Source: Parietichytrium sp. I65-24A (Eukaryota; Sar; Bigyra; Thraustochytrida; Thraustochytriidae). From it: DNA of 64,000 nucleotides. Of this stretch, positions 9,233 through 19,217 are shown piece by piece. The number at the start of each line of letters is the position of its first letter. The stretch's first letter is position 1. The stretch spans positions 1 to 64,000 of the forward strand of contig BLSF01000054.1 in the NCBI GenBank assembly GCA_012862575.1, read 5' to 3'. The notes under the pieces were generated by a model, which was not told the DNA's origin, made no database searches, and saw nothing but the letters and a program-made list of their open reading frames with translations. The position numbers and the translations under genes were made by a program.

Positions 9233-10461
9233 TCAATTGCATTGGATGTTTTCCAAGACCTTATAAAAATGCTGAAGTAGCGCGAGCCTGCCCTCATAAC
9301 CATAATGGAACTTCGAATTGCCGCGAATTCGGGCCGTACCTTCGCTTCGCGGTAGCAAAATAGCTTGGTGATCCACCAAACGATCTGGGGCAAGCCAGTT
9401 CTCCCTCGCAAATTGCGCTGTTTTCTCCATACTCGTTCTGTCTGGTACCTTCCTGTCAGGTAGCGGCTCAGTCCTCCAGTATGCATTGGGTAAGTCCTTG
9501 GCGACTTGGGCAATTTTTAAAAAGCTCTCCTTCCAGTCATCAACCGTCTTGCATTCCGTGTAGTGATTTCCACCAGACATAATGACTAGATCGTATTGAG
9601 AAGCAATGTCGACGAGGTATGAATAGATTTGAGACAAGCATGGGGACCAAATGAAGCGGATATTTTTGTTCCAAGTGACATCCCCGTGAGTTGGTTGGTC
9701 CGAGTCTAGCACGTTTGTCGAGATTGTACCATTGAAGCCTAAGACCATGTGAATGGTCCACGCAAATCTTCGAGAGAGCGAGTCACCCAAAACAAGGATT
9801 TTCTTGTCGGCAAACAAGCCAAAATCCCTTCGGTAGCCTCCACAGCATTTTTCATCCTCCCAGACAAGAATGTTTCCTTCCCAAAGCACGTTGTTAACTT
9901 TGCAATAAATCGGTTCAGACTTGGGCGCAGTGTCTGGGATGACATCTTTGGTGCTGTACCGAGCATCGTGATCTTCTGGCATCGCAGCAGATATAGCAAC
10001 TTCCTGACTATTCGACACTCGTGCAGCGTCTTTCTGACTTTCCGACACAGGTGTAGCATCTTCCCGGTTCTTCAGCACTGGTGCAGAATCTTCCTGGTTT
10101 TCCAACACTGATGTAGTATCTTTTTGACTGTCCATCACTGGCGCAGTATCTTTCTGACTATCCAACACCGGCGCAGCATCTTCCTGACTATCTAACACTG
10201 GTGCAGCATCTGTCTGCTTATCGAACACTGGTGCAGCATCTGTCTGGTTATCGAACATTGGTGCAACATTCTCTTGCCTCTCCAGCACTGTTGCAGCATC
10301 TGTCTGGTTATCGAACACTGGCACAGAGCTATTGGCCGCCTCACGACAATCAAAGAAGTAGCTGCAATCTGGTTTACCATCTCATCGGACCAAATTCCGC
10401 CAGACAGCACGACGGCAGCTACAGCATAAAGAAAAGTCGCTGCAAAGCAGCCCACCGCCAG
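9233..10461 (-). pseudogene. SGNH/PC-esterase-type membrane protein, first paralogue, probably broken
   Basis: The catalytic region matches the second copy at 12174-13229 closely: VLWEGNILVW, KKILVLGDSLSRRF (GDS with the nucleophile Ser), DLVIMSGGNHY, NAYWRTEPLP and GNSKFHYGYEGRLALL (the C-terminal His). This is the layout of SGNH-type acyltransferases/esterases of the PC-esterase/TBL group. The transmembrane segment (VGCFAATFLYAVAAVVLSGG) and NQIAAT lie in a different frame from the catalytic region. Compared with the paralogue, one base is missing just after NQIAAT. No ATG opens the catalytic frame. A 10-residue repeat stalk separates the membrane span from the enzyme domain. The N-terminal cytosolic part seen in the paralogue is replaced by the hexanucleotide array. 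A sequencing error of one base would be an alternative explanation. Confidence 0.6.
9995..10325 (-). repeat. 30-bp minisatellite coding a 10-residue stalk repeat
   Basis: About eleven units of 30 bp encode variants of APVLDSQEDA (for example APVFDKQTDA, APVMDSQKDT, TSVLENQEDS). They lie between the membrane span and the SGNH domain of the first paralogue. The second paralogue has only one related unit (EPVLKSQDDA), so the array expanded after the duplication. Confidence 0.85.
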
Positions 10462-10940
10462 CACAGACACAGACACAGACACAGACACAGACACAGACAC
10501 AGACACAGACACAGACACAGACACAGACACAGACACAGACACAGACACAGACACAGACACAGACACAGACACAGACACAGACACAGACACAGACACAGAC
10601 ACAGACACAGACACAGACACAGACACAGACACAGACACAGACACAGACACAGACACAGACACAGACACAGACACAGACACAGACACAGACACAGACACAG
10701 ACACAGACACAGACACAGACACAGACACAGACACAGACACAGACACAGACACAGACACAGACACAGACACAGACACAGACACAGACACAGACACAGACAC
10801 AGACACAGACACAGACACAGACACAGACACAGACACAGACACAGACACAGACACAGACACAGACACAGACACAGACACAGACACAGACACAGACACAGAC
10901 ACAGACACAGACACAGACACAGACACAGACACAGACACAC
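10462..10940. repeat. Perfect hexanucleotide microsatellite (ACAGAC)n, about 79 copies
   Basis: About 478 bp consist of an uninterrupted 6-bp unit. No frame of the unit contains a stop, so all six frames stay open; on the minus strand they read Val-Ser, Val-Cys or Leu-Cys repeats. It abuts the transmembrane segment of the first SGNH paralogue, with the Val-Ser frame in phase with that segment. That frame ends upstream at a TGA (10957-10959). Confidence 0.97.
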
Positions 10941-12173
10941 CAACCAGCGCACACGCTCAGCCGCTAGCCTCCCTTCGCCCGCACCCTCCTTGAAGTGGCT
11001 CGTGCGATGAGACGTTCTCCACGACGTCTCGTGTGAGAACTCTCCGTGGTGACCACAGAAGACAGACGGAAAATGAGAGAAAAAGAGACGTTCCGGTAGT
11101 TCCGTTGCAGTTCAAAAGTCACCGTGACGATTGGTTGATTAACAATTAACAGTAATTAACATGTAAGAGCCGCATCTCCTGCTAAGTGTAGTGTAGCGTA
11201 ACCAGATCCTATCGGAAGGTAGGGTGGGCTAAAGAGGTCACTCACATCCCCCACTGGTCTCCTCTACATGGTACTATATGAACTAGGTGTACCGGTACTT
11301 GGGACCGCCTCTGGATGCCTCCACTCGCAATACTAAACTTACTCAGCTCAAGCGCGCAGACCTCGGCCGTTGCTGTTTCAGGCTCTGGAAAAGAGCTCTG
11401 TGAGCTTTTCGGCCTTGAACGTCAGTCCCGCGTCCTCCATGCCAACGTGAATAACAGCTTGAAAAAGATTGAAATTACGGACAGGTGAACCTGGAAAGAC
11501 TTTTCGCTGACTCATCCTGATTAATGTAAAGATTCGCCGAGCCTATTTTGAGCGGGGTTGGATAAACATCGTCCTACTTGCAAATCGACGTCAGAATTCA
11601 GATTTAAAGCTCGCTTTCCTTGCCGGCGCATCTCGAAGAAGATCTTGGGCGTTTCAAAAAAGAAAAGATGATGAGCGGCATTCGCCACCTAGAAACGTCA
11701 CAAAGCACCGCAGTACTTGATGTGTCGAGTTGTTTATTTTTTTTTCTTTCTCAGCATTGTTATATTCTCGAAAGGCACAGTTGTGAGAAAAAAAAGGCGA
11801 GACTAACAGGGAGGCTTAGTTTCGGAAAGCACAACGTATGAACTGAGTCTTGAATGGTGATAATTTGTCTACGAAAAAATCCGAACCTAGCGTGTTCGTG
11901 TCAGTAAAGATGGATTGCACAGATTGTACTGATTGCAATCCAACGCGCACCTGCTTTGCGCAAGTGACGTTTGGGCTCCTGGGCACTTCGAGGCCTGCAG
12001 CGGCGCCATACACAGGCCGTCGTCTAAATATTGTGGCACATACAGCCTTTGGATATGAATCACCCGATAGTCACACATGATTGCAACCCTGTTGACCATG
12101 CTTCCGCCAAACAGCGGATGGAGGTCCAAGCGTGTCACGAAGACGTTGGGAGTCAATAGAACGGCCGCAATAT
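10941..12173. other. Spacer between the SGNH paralogues
   Basis: No recognisable gene is present apart from a small possible open frame at 11378-11515. The stretch 11160-11340 has the CTA/TAG- and CpG-rich look shared with other promoter-side spacers of the window. Degenerate similarity to the other paralogue's flank is visible around 12130-12200 and 9170-9260. Confidence 0.45.
11378..11515 (-). CDS. Possible 45-residue open frame
   Basis: An ATG at 11515 opens a frame ending in TGA at 11378. It encodes a peptide containing NFNLFQAVIHVGMEDAGLTF and ending KAEKLTELFSRA. The residue mix is protein-like, with an amphipathic end, and the frame is too short for routine ORF lists. It could be a small protein, the last exon of an unseen gene, or chance. 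No family is recognised. Confidence 0.2.
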   Translation of the reverse strand: MSQRKVFPGSPVRNFNLFQAVIHVGMEDAGLTFKAEKLTELFSRA

Positions 12174-13229
12174 TTAATCACAGTGGATGTTTTCCAACAC
12201 CTTATGGAAATGTTGGACTAGCGCGAGCCTGGCCTCATAGCCATAATGGAAGGCCGAATTGCCGCGAATACGGCTCGAACCTTGGCTTCGCGGTTGCATA
12301 ATGACTTGGTGATCCACGAAACGGTCTGGGGCGAGCCAGTTCTCCCTTGCAAACTGTGCCGTTTCCTCCATAACCGCTCTGCCTTTTTGCTTCTCTTTAG
12401 GGAGTGGCTCTGTCCTCCAATATGCGTTGGGTAAATCCTTGGCGGCTTTGGCGATTTTCAAAAAGCTCGCCCTCCAGTCATCACGCCGCCTGCACTCGAT
12501 ATAATGGCTTCCACCAGACATAATGACTAGATCGTATTGTGAATATTTTTCAAGCAGGTGATGGTGAATTTGGGACAGGCATGGAGACCAAACAAAGCGA
12601 ATGTTGTTCCACGTCACATCCCCGTGAGTTGGGTTGTCTGACTCCAGCGCCGATGAGGAGAGCGTGCCGTTAGATCCTGTTATAATGTTAATTGTCCACC
12701 CAAATCTTCTAGAGAGCGAGTCTCCCAGAACGAGGATTTTCTTGTTGGCAAACAAGCCGAAATCTCTTCGGTAGCCTCCACAGCACTCCTCGTCCCGCCA
12801 AACGAGAATATTCCCTTCCCAGAGCACGTCATTAACTTGGCAGCTCGCCTGTTTCGATACGGACAGAATGTCTGGTACGGCATCTTTGGTGTTGTCCTGA
12901 GGTTCGTGATCAACTGCAACGTCAGATGATCTAGCATCGTCTTGACTTTTCAACACTGGCTCAGAGCTATTCGCTGCCTCGTCCCATTTGGAGAACGTAG
13001 CTGCAATCTGATTTGCCACCTTCTCGGACCAAACTCCGCTCGACATGAACACGGAGGCTACGAGAGTGAGTAAAATTACCGCAAAGAAGCACACTGCCCG
13101 CTTTGCAGACCAAGGCTTTCGGCAATCCTCGCTGTCGTCTCCTCTTGAAGAACCGTTAAGACAGTCATGCTCGTCATCGTCGTCTCGCCACCACGTTCTC
13201 TCTTCGGGTGAACCTTTCCGAGGCTCCAT
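12174..13229 (-). CDS. SGNH/PC-esterase-type type II membrane protein, second paralogue
   Basis: The 351-residue product starts at an ATG with an acidic cytosolic N-terminus of 44 residues. A signal anchor follows at about 45-66 (AVCFFAVILLTLVASVFMSS), then a short stalk and a lumenal catalytic domain. Motifs are GDS at 169-171 with Ser171 as expected nucleophile, a SGGSHY block at 238-243 in the place of the usual GxND block, and His328 in GNSAFHYG as the expected catalytic His. This layout resembles Golgi acyltransferases/esterases of the PC-esterase/TBL/CAS1 group, which add or remove acetyl groups on glycans. The substrate is unknown. It is a tandem paralogue of 9233-10461. The Asp partner before the His is not obvious. 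Confidence 0.7.
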   Translation of the reverse strand: MEPRKGSPEERTWWRDDDDEHDCLNGSSRGDDSEDCRKPWSAKRAVCFFAVILLTLVASVFMSSGVWSEKVANQIAATFSKWDEAANSSEPVLKSQDDARSSDVAVDHEPQDNTKDAVPDILSVSKQASCQVNDVLWEGNILVWRDEECCGGYRRDFGLFANKKILVLGDSLSRRFGWTINIITGSNGTLSSSALESDNPTHGDVTWNNIRFVWSPCLSQIHHHLLEKYSQYDLVIMSGGSHYIECRRRDDWRASFLKIAKAAKDLPNAYWRTEPLPKEKQKGRAVMEETAQFARENWLAPDRFVDHQVIMQPRSQGSSRIRGNSAFHYGYEARLALVQHFHKVLENIHCD

Positions 13230-16210
13230 GTCAAAACCTGCCCCACCCCCTGCTTTGCGTCGCTTCGTCAGTGCCTTCTCCGCAAGCGACCAGACTCGTG
13301 CGATGAGTCGCTCGTCTCACAGGAAAGCGTCTCAAAAGGAAGTTTCTTAAATAATAGATCTTGCTAAAATTCGACCTTGACCCAGCAATTTGGGACTGCC
13401 GAGACACCAAGAGAGACAAAGTGGGAAACAGGAAGAGAGACAATGAGCGACACATACAGAGAGGGACTGACAGTGAGACCCATTCGCTAGACTCAGTACC
13501 TGCCCTCAGAACTTAACGAACAACAGTCAACTCTCTTTGGGAGGCACAGCTTCAACAAAGGAGAGCAAAATATTTTTTGGCGGCGTGAAAGTAGGTGCCG
13601 GTACCGGTTCTGTACAGTGTGAAGGGCTGGAACACGCGAAACCCTCCAGGGAATCCAGGGCACCAGCTAGCTTGGCACATGCGAATTGAGCTAATGTTTA
13701 CAATTAAATGCAAGCGCCACTGGCCCTGTCGAAGGAAAAGTGTTGATGGGACGGAACGCCAGCTCTCAATTGCTTCGACTTGGCAAACTTATCTCACACT
13801 CAAAGCTCCTGCAATTCATTCTAATCGAACGCTCTTTGGGTTTTACATTCCAGCCACAGCAACTGTAGCACTGGCCTATAGTTCAACATAGCTGCTGCTA
13901 ACGAGCGTTGGTAACGTTCGCGATGTGCATTGAGGACTAGTCCGTGTATAGAGAAGTACTAGTGCTTCGTTCGGTGAGGCGTAGTCAGGGCTTCTCTGTT
14001 GAAAAGGAGAAAGGAGAGAGAGAGAGAGAGAGAGGAGAGAAAGAGAATGGAGTATTCGTCGGTGAGACTGCACTCACCCACCAAAAGGAGTTTCCCTTTC
14101 AGAGCGAGAGGAGCGAATGCAGAATTAAGAACCATCGTGGATTCGTAGCTGACCTGAAAATGTAACTCGCAAACAGAATAGAAGTCCAAGACGAAACGAC
14201 AATTCTTTTGACCAATACCATTACTGTACTACAGAGCGGTAGTACTAGTACTCGTTTCATTCTTTCTCTCCAAAAAAAAAAAAAAAGAACTTTTGCACTC
14301 TTTCTAACCGCGATGGCTTCCTCGATAACGACCTACGTCTGGGCCACATGAATAAACATATATTCATGCATCCATGTTTTGACAGTGTTGGCTGTTGTTG
14401 TTTTTTTAGCTTCAGAAATTCAAAATTCAGAAGGGAAACAGTCAGCGAATGCATGGATTGACAATCAATCAAACTCCCGTGACCGCCATTTTTTTTAACA
14501 AGTTGTGCTATTTCTAAGCGCACTTTGGCTTGTTTCTAAAGAAAGAATCCGATTCGGACGTCTACCGTCCCTTGACGCATTAACTTCAAGTTGAGGGATC
14601 TCTACACTTGGTAGCATGGGGGATGCGAGATGGTGGACCTGAATTCTGTAATTTTGGACCCCGCACAACCCGCACACGTGGGTAAAACACCCGTAGAAGG
14701 TTTTTCTTCTTTCTAAATTCTAAATTCTAAATTTTACAAACACAGACACCCACCCCTTGTCCAAAAATCAGCGCCCAAGCTGAGTTCGAAGTATTCTTTT
14801 TCGGGGAATTAAAAACGCGGTCACTAGTGCTGGTGGCAAGCTTGGCTTTGATGGAAGAAAAGTCATTTCGCAGTCTTGTCCTGACAGGCATTTGTCCGTG
14901 GGATCGTGGGATCGCAAGGTGTCCCGGGTACTAACTGTAAAGTCTACATCGGCAGTACAATAGCTGGATAGCAGGTGGGACAAATCTGGAGACAGCGATT
15001 TCACTACTACTAAAACTCGTGAAAAATGTTTAAAAACTCAAAAGCTCGAAAGTTCAAAAATCAAACCAGGATTCACAGTCAGGAAGCCACTTTCTTCTCC
15101 TCTTGACTTGACAGTGAATGAATGAAATTAAAGTTAATTTGATTGAAAAAGTAGCGCTCCTCGAGCTTGGAGAGCGTGCAGTCTTTCTCAAAAATTAGGC
15201 TCTTGAGCTCTAAACTTTCTCGCAGTCAACGCCAGTCGATCCTCAAAGCAAATCACCCTTTCCGCCCTGCAACTCTCCTTGGCTTGCTCTCCACCTTCAA
15301 GGGATGGTCCACCACCAACTGTTTGCTCGTTCACACAAGTCACGCGGGTTTCAAAGCTATGATGGAACATCGGCCACAAGGGAAAAAAAAAAAAAAAAAT
15401 GGGGAGCGCCAACCAGCGAACAATTCCCATTCGCGAACAACGATTACTTCGCTCTGTTCCGAGACAAGACGAGAGCCAGAGGAGCACAGCCGCTTACCAC
15501 ACATCTACTATATTAACTAGGACACACACCTTGAGTCTAAGCAACCTCCGGGACTCCTACACAAGCATAGCCTGAACGAGTAGCGGCCCATACGCCTACA
15601 AACTAAGAGTGAAGATGGCAAAGAGGAGGTCTAATCGCTCGCTAGGAATCGCATTACCGGTACTTAGTGAGAGCGAGTGTCACGAGTTTCCCTCAGCATC
15701 TCGCTAGCATGTTCTACGCATAAGTGTAGATAGGAGCGGATTACAGCGGGAAAGTGGGATGTTTCATTTCTTGCGTGTAATGCACGAGGATGCATTAGGC
15801 CATCCGCTAGCTCGCTGCTAGTTGCTTCCTGGGTACGCGCAGTGTACACGTACGCGAGGGGTACGCAGGCGCGCGGCAGCGAGAGTGAGGAGCTGATCTA
15901 CCATTAGGGAGAGGACTAGCCGGCGACGTAACGGGCGGGTGGCGCGTGGGAAGTACACCCGCGGAGCTTGGGGGTGTGTGTCTTTGTGTGTGACACGTTC
16001 TGTGCTCTATACTCTATACTCCAGGGGAGGAGGTGGATCCCGGGACCTTTTGGTTTTAGCAAGTGGTCGAGCGTTTGGCGGTCCAGCGGAGTCTGTGGCC
16101 CAGTTGCTCAACGTGTTTTTGAAAGCAAAGATTTCAGTTTCTAGAAAGGGCTTGTTTTAGGTTTTTAGGTCTTTAAATTGTAGAGTCCCGGCAACGCACA
16201 AGTTGGCAAA
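13230..16210. other. Long spacer, no gene recognised
   Basis: Nearly 3 kb without convincing coding sequence on either strand. It contains an AG dinucleotide run (about 14015-14033), poly-A runs (14273-14286, 15384-15398) and a CpG/TAG-rich stretch at 15590-15960 just before the next gene. Frames of 60-117 codons here lack family features, and an intron-rich gene with short exons could have escaped me. Confidence 0.45.
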
Positions 16211-17839
16211 ATGCTCCGCAGACGCGAGCAGAGCTCCGGCGAGAACAAGAAGAGAGCACAGGCGGAGCAGGAAGATGAGGCCAATGTGTTCACGGTAGAG
16301 AGCCTTTTTGATTACATCAATGAATCTGCTGCTTCCCTCGCAAAGGTGGTGGCGTCTCAAAAGGAGCGGCTTAAAGGCCCTAGAGAAGGCAAGGTCCTCC
16401 CGCGCAAGCTCTCGGTGAGAACCTCCATCAAGAACAAGAACGGGCAGCACGTTAGGTTCGTGTCCGAGGTTGAGGTTTTCCAATTGCCCGAGTCGGAGGC
16501 GAGGGACGCCTGGATGTCCCGCAAGGGCCACTCGAGCGGCTCCTCCGCCAGCTTGGACGACAGCTCTCGTCGCACGAAGGATTCTGGAGAATTTCGAAGC
16601 TGGCTTCGATCCGAAAAGACCTCCAACTTCCAGAGCTTTCAAGACGTCATCGCTCCGTTGTTCGGTGGGAGCAGTAGGTCCATGGGCAGCTCAAGCACCA
16701 AGTCGAGCGATCCAGGAGAAGAGCTTGAAGTCCAGATCGAGCTTGTGGAGGCAGACGCCGCGAGCGTCGGTGGTAGTAGCGATACGGCAGTCCATCCTCG
16801 TGACGAGTCGGGATTACCGTTTTCGGAGTCCAAGAGAAGCTCAAAGTCTAGGAGAGGAGGCGAGTCGAAGAAAGAGAAAAAGCCCGACCGCAAAGGATTC
16901 ATGTCGAGGCTGCAAAATGCTTCCGCGAAACTTAGCCACCACCGAAGAAACGGTGACTACGTCGTCGATGAGGTCGACCAAATCTACGGGACCTCTGGAA
17001 ACGCGCTAATGCAGAAGAAGTTTGAGTTTTCCGCACCTGTGAAAGTGACGAATAAGTCCTCAGACGTACTCTTGCAGCAAAACGTGCTGGACAAAAAGCT
17101 TTCAAAGTCGCAGGCGGCCGCTGCTGCGTCTGCTGGCAGAGTTCTCATGCTTCGTAGCAACAATGGCAGGGCTTTTGGGGCGGCTTTGAAGCGCAAGATC
17201 AGCTTGCATCCATCTCCGCAAATGCAGACACCTGCTGGGGCTGGCTTCCATTTCCCCGGTTCGGAGATAAATAAAGCGCGCTCCAAGAAGGAAAAACCAC
17301 GCAAGATTGTAGATGTGCGCACAAAGGACACTGGCCTTCACATGCGTCCCCACTTCATCGTCATATTCTACATCATCCCGCTGTTTCTGATTGGAATCGA
17401 TGATCTCTGGCCGTATTTGGACACTTTGGTTTTCATGATCAGGCACCCGGATCAAGATATCCGATACTCTCCGGAAGCCAAACTCCGTATTCCATTCTGG
17501 CTACAGCTCATCCGGCCGAAAATTGCACAAGAGAAATGGTTGAAAAACACTGTACATTTTGGGTCTTGGGTCCTGGAGCTTGGAGGGCTGATTGTAGTAC
17601 TGCAGCAGATGTATGATTGGATCATTCTATTTCGCGTGGTGCGCGGCAAATTGCGAGTCAAGGTGGATGACATTTCTGACTCTGATTCCCAATCTGACAT
17701 GGAGACATACTCTGATTTTCAGAAGAAACAAACCTATGCTTTTCTATTCAAGTGGCAAGCTCCGCGGCCACTGCACGATGACTACGAAGAAGACTACGAC
17801 GCTAATGACTCTGACAATGAGTCTCTACCGAGCATTTGA
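16211..17839 (+). CDS. Hypothetical membrane protein with long disordered N-terminus
   Basis: A 542-residue intronless frame opens at ATG. Residues 1 to about 375 are Ser/Lys/Arg-rich and likely disordered, with basic patches such as SKRSSKSRRGGESKKEKK. Two hydrophobic segments follow: HFIVIFYIIPLFLIGIDDLW (about 381-400) and SWVLELGGLIVVLQQMYDWI (about 450-470). The C-terminal tail is acidic (DDYEEDYDANDSDNESLPSI). I recognise no family. The layout suggests a two-span membrane protein with both tails on the cytosolic side. It converges on the ubiquitin-like gene downstream. Confidence 0.75.
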   Translation: MLRRREQSSGENKKRAQAEQEDEANVFTVESLFDYINESAASLAKVVASQKERLKGPREGKVLPRKLSVRTSIKNKNGQHVRFVSEVEVFQLPESEARDAWMSRKGHSSGSSASLDDSSRRTKDSGEFRSWLRSEKTSNFQSFQDVIAPLFGGSSRSMGSSSTKSSDPGEELEVQIELVEADAASVGGSSDTAVHPRDESGLPFSESKRSSKSRRGGESKKEKKPDRKGFMSRLQNASAKLSHHRRNGDYVVDEVDQIYGTSGNALMQKKFEFSAPVKVTNKSSDVLLQQNVLDKKLSKSQAAAAASAGRVLMLRSNNGRAFGAALKRKISLHPSPQMQTPAGAGFHFPGSEINKARSKKEKPRKIVDVRTKDTGLHMRPHFIVIFYIIPLFLIGIDDLWPYLDTLVFMIRHPDQDIRYSPEAKLRIPFWLQLIRPKIAQEKWLKNTVHFGSWVLELGGLIVVLQQMYDWIILFRVVRGKLRVKVDDISDSDSQSDMETYSDFQKKQTYAFLFKWQAPRPLHDDYEEDYDANDSDNESLPSI

Positions 17840-18407
17840 GCTTGAGGCAGTCGAGAGACGTGTCCTCGCTCGCCGCTCTCTGCCCTGTCCTCTAAATGGG
17901 GGCTAAGGGTTTTTCCTCTCCATGCTTGGGTTGGGGGAAGACCATAATCTTCGTAAAAGTTTTTTTCAAAAATGACTCTTATTGCCACCTTGAGGCAAGT
18001 GCGTTCTCGCTCGGTGGTTGGAAAACCGTTGAGTCACACTTCGCCCTGCAGACATAAAGTGAAAACTATTCTTATTATAATTTTAATTTTCTGTGCTCGA
18101 TCATTTGCTCTTGTGTACACGTGCCCGCGACCGTTCAAACATCGACAAGCAGGAAGAAGGAAAACAGGAGGCTTGTCCTCATATATACATACATACATAC
18201 ATACATACGCAGTGGCGAGAAAAGGAAAAAGAAAACAAGGGTGACTTTTTTTGGTCGGTAATAATAAGGCTTCAATCATTGACCAAGGCAACGAGAGAGA
18301 TTGGAAAATGGTGCGATTGATGGTGATGGTGATTCGAGATTAACAGCGGCGATGGTGTGGTGGAAGATGAAAGCAGAAGGCACTGCTACAGCTGGCAATC
18401 AGATGCT
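17840..18407. other. Convergent 3' spacer
   Basis: This lies between the stop codons of two convergent genes. It includes a CATA tetranucleotide run at about 18184-18208. No gene seen. Confidence 0.6.
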
Positions 18408-19049
18408 TTAACTTGGCAAGCGAAAGCGAAACATTTGGCCAGGGCGTACGCCTTGAGGAACCTGAACCCTCATTCGTCCTCTGTTAGGTACTTCTACAAG
18501 GATATTTTGGCCAGGCTGGGCATTCATTGGGCACTGCACCTGCATGAGTTGTTCAGACGCGCGAGGTTGGGCTGGCTGCTGAGATTGGCGGGGTGGGATG
18601 CGAACGCGAAATCTATCCCCGGACCTCAAGCCTTGAGGGACTACGACTTGCATTTGCTCCCGACCAGGAGGGCTGATCAAGAGCCGAGAGCCTGGTCCAG
18701 CGCCATCTGGCACCAATACAGAGAGCATGTCGCTGTTTGGGGTGTTCTTAATCTCAACGTTGGGCGCGAGGTCATCCCCATCGTCTTCAACATCGGTCAG
18801 GCTCTTCACCAAATGTACAGTGTCCCCATTTCTGAGACCGCAATCTTCCAGAGTCTGCGAATTCTCCAGCACTTTACTTCCTTTGAGCAGTTTTTGCTGT
18901 TTCGCCGGAAACTCTTCACGCTCCAAAGCGATCATCTGCTTGAGCTCCTGAATCGAGGTGTTCGTGTTCAGCTGCGGGAAATTTATCTCCGTGCCGGCCA
19001 GGGACCGCACCGTCAACCCAATGTACTCTCCATCTGGCAGGTCACCCAT
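18408..19049 (-). CDS. Ubiquitin-like domain protein with two C-terminal V-x-VP-x-G repeats
   Basis: From the ATG at 19049 the product has 213 residues. Residues 1-80 form a ubiquitin-like fold: GLTVRSLAGTEINF, SIQELKQMIALE, QQKLLKGSKVLENSQTL and LRNGDTVHLVKS follow the ubiquitin strand-helix order. Two copies of a module with the pattern V.VP.G..pG..f.v..P follow: VVVPQGLRSGDRFRVRIP, and VQVPQGVRPGQMFRFRLP at the very end. There is no exposed C-terminal Gly-Gly, so it is a ubiquitin-like domain protein and not a conjugated modifier. The frame stays open upstream through a TA repeat, but I chose the first ATG after that repeat. Confidence 0.75.
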   Translation of the reverse strand: MGDLPDGEYIGLTVRSLAGTEINFPQLNTNTSIQELKQMIALEREEFPAKQQKLLKGSKVLENSQTLEDCGLRNGDTVHLVKSLTDVEDDGDDLAPNVEIKNTPNSDMLSVLVPDGAGPGSRLLISPPGREQMQVVVPQGLRSGDRFRVRIPPRQSQQPAQPRASEQLMQVQCPMNAQPGQNILVEVPNRGRMRVQVPQGVRPGQMFRFRLPS

Positions 19050-19176
19050 TCGGTCACTTGGCCCTCCTACCTGACCTTCTTCTTCTTGACTAGACCCAAT
19101 CCGCGATTGCGCTCTTCGATGCTCGCCTTTCCAACTGCGCGCTCGCAAGTGTTTTCTAAATTTGTACGTGTAGACG

Positions 19177-19217
<41 letters not shown>
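19177..19217. repeat. TA dinucleotide run
   Basis: About 20 TA units, with one G interruption, lie about 130 bp upstream of the start of the ubiquitin-like gene, in its presumed promoter. Confidence 0.9.

Noticed and set aside
10201-11010. 269-codon plus-strand frame through the hexanucleotide array, and long Val-Cys and Leu-Cys frames on the minus strand
   Set aside because: The array contains no stop in any frame, so these long frames are automatic.
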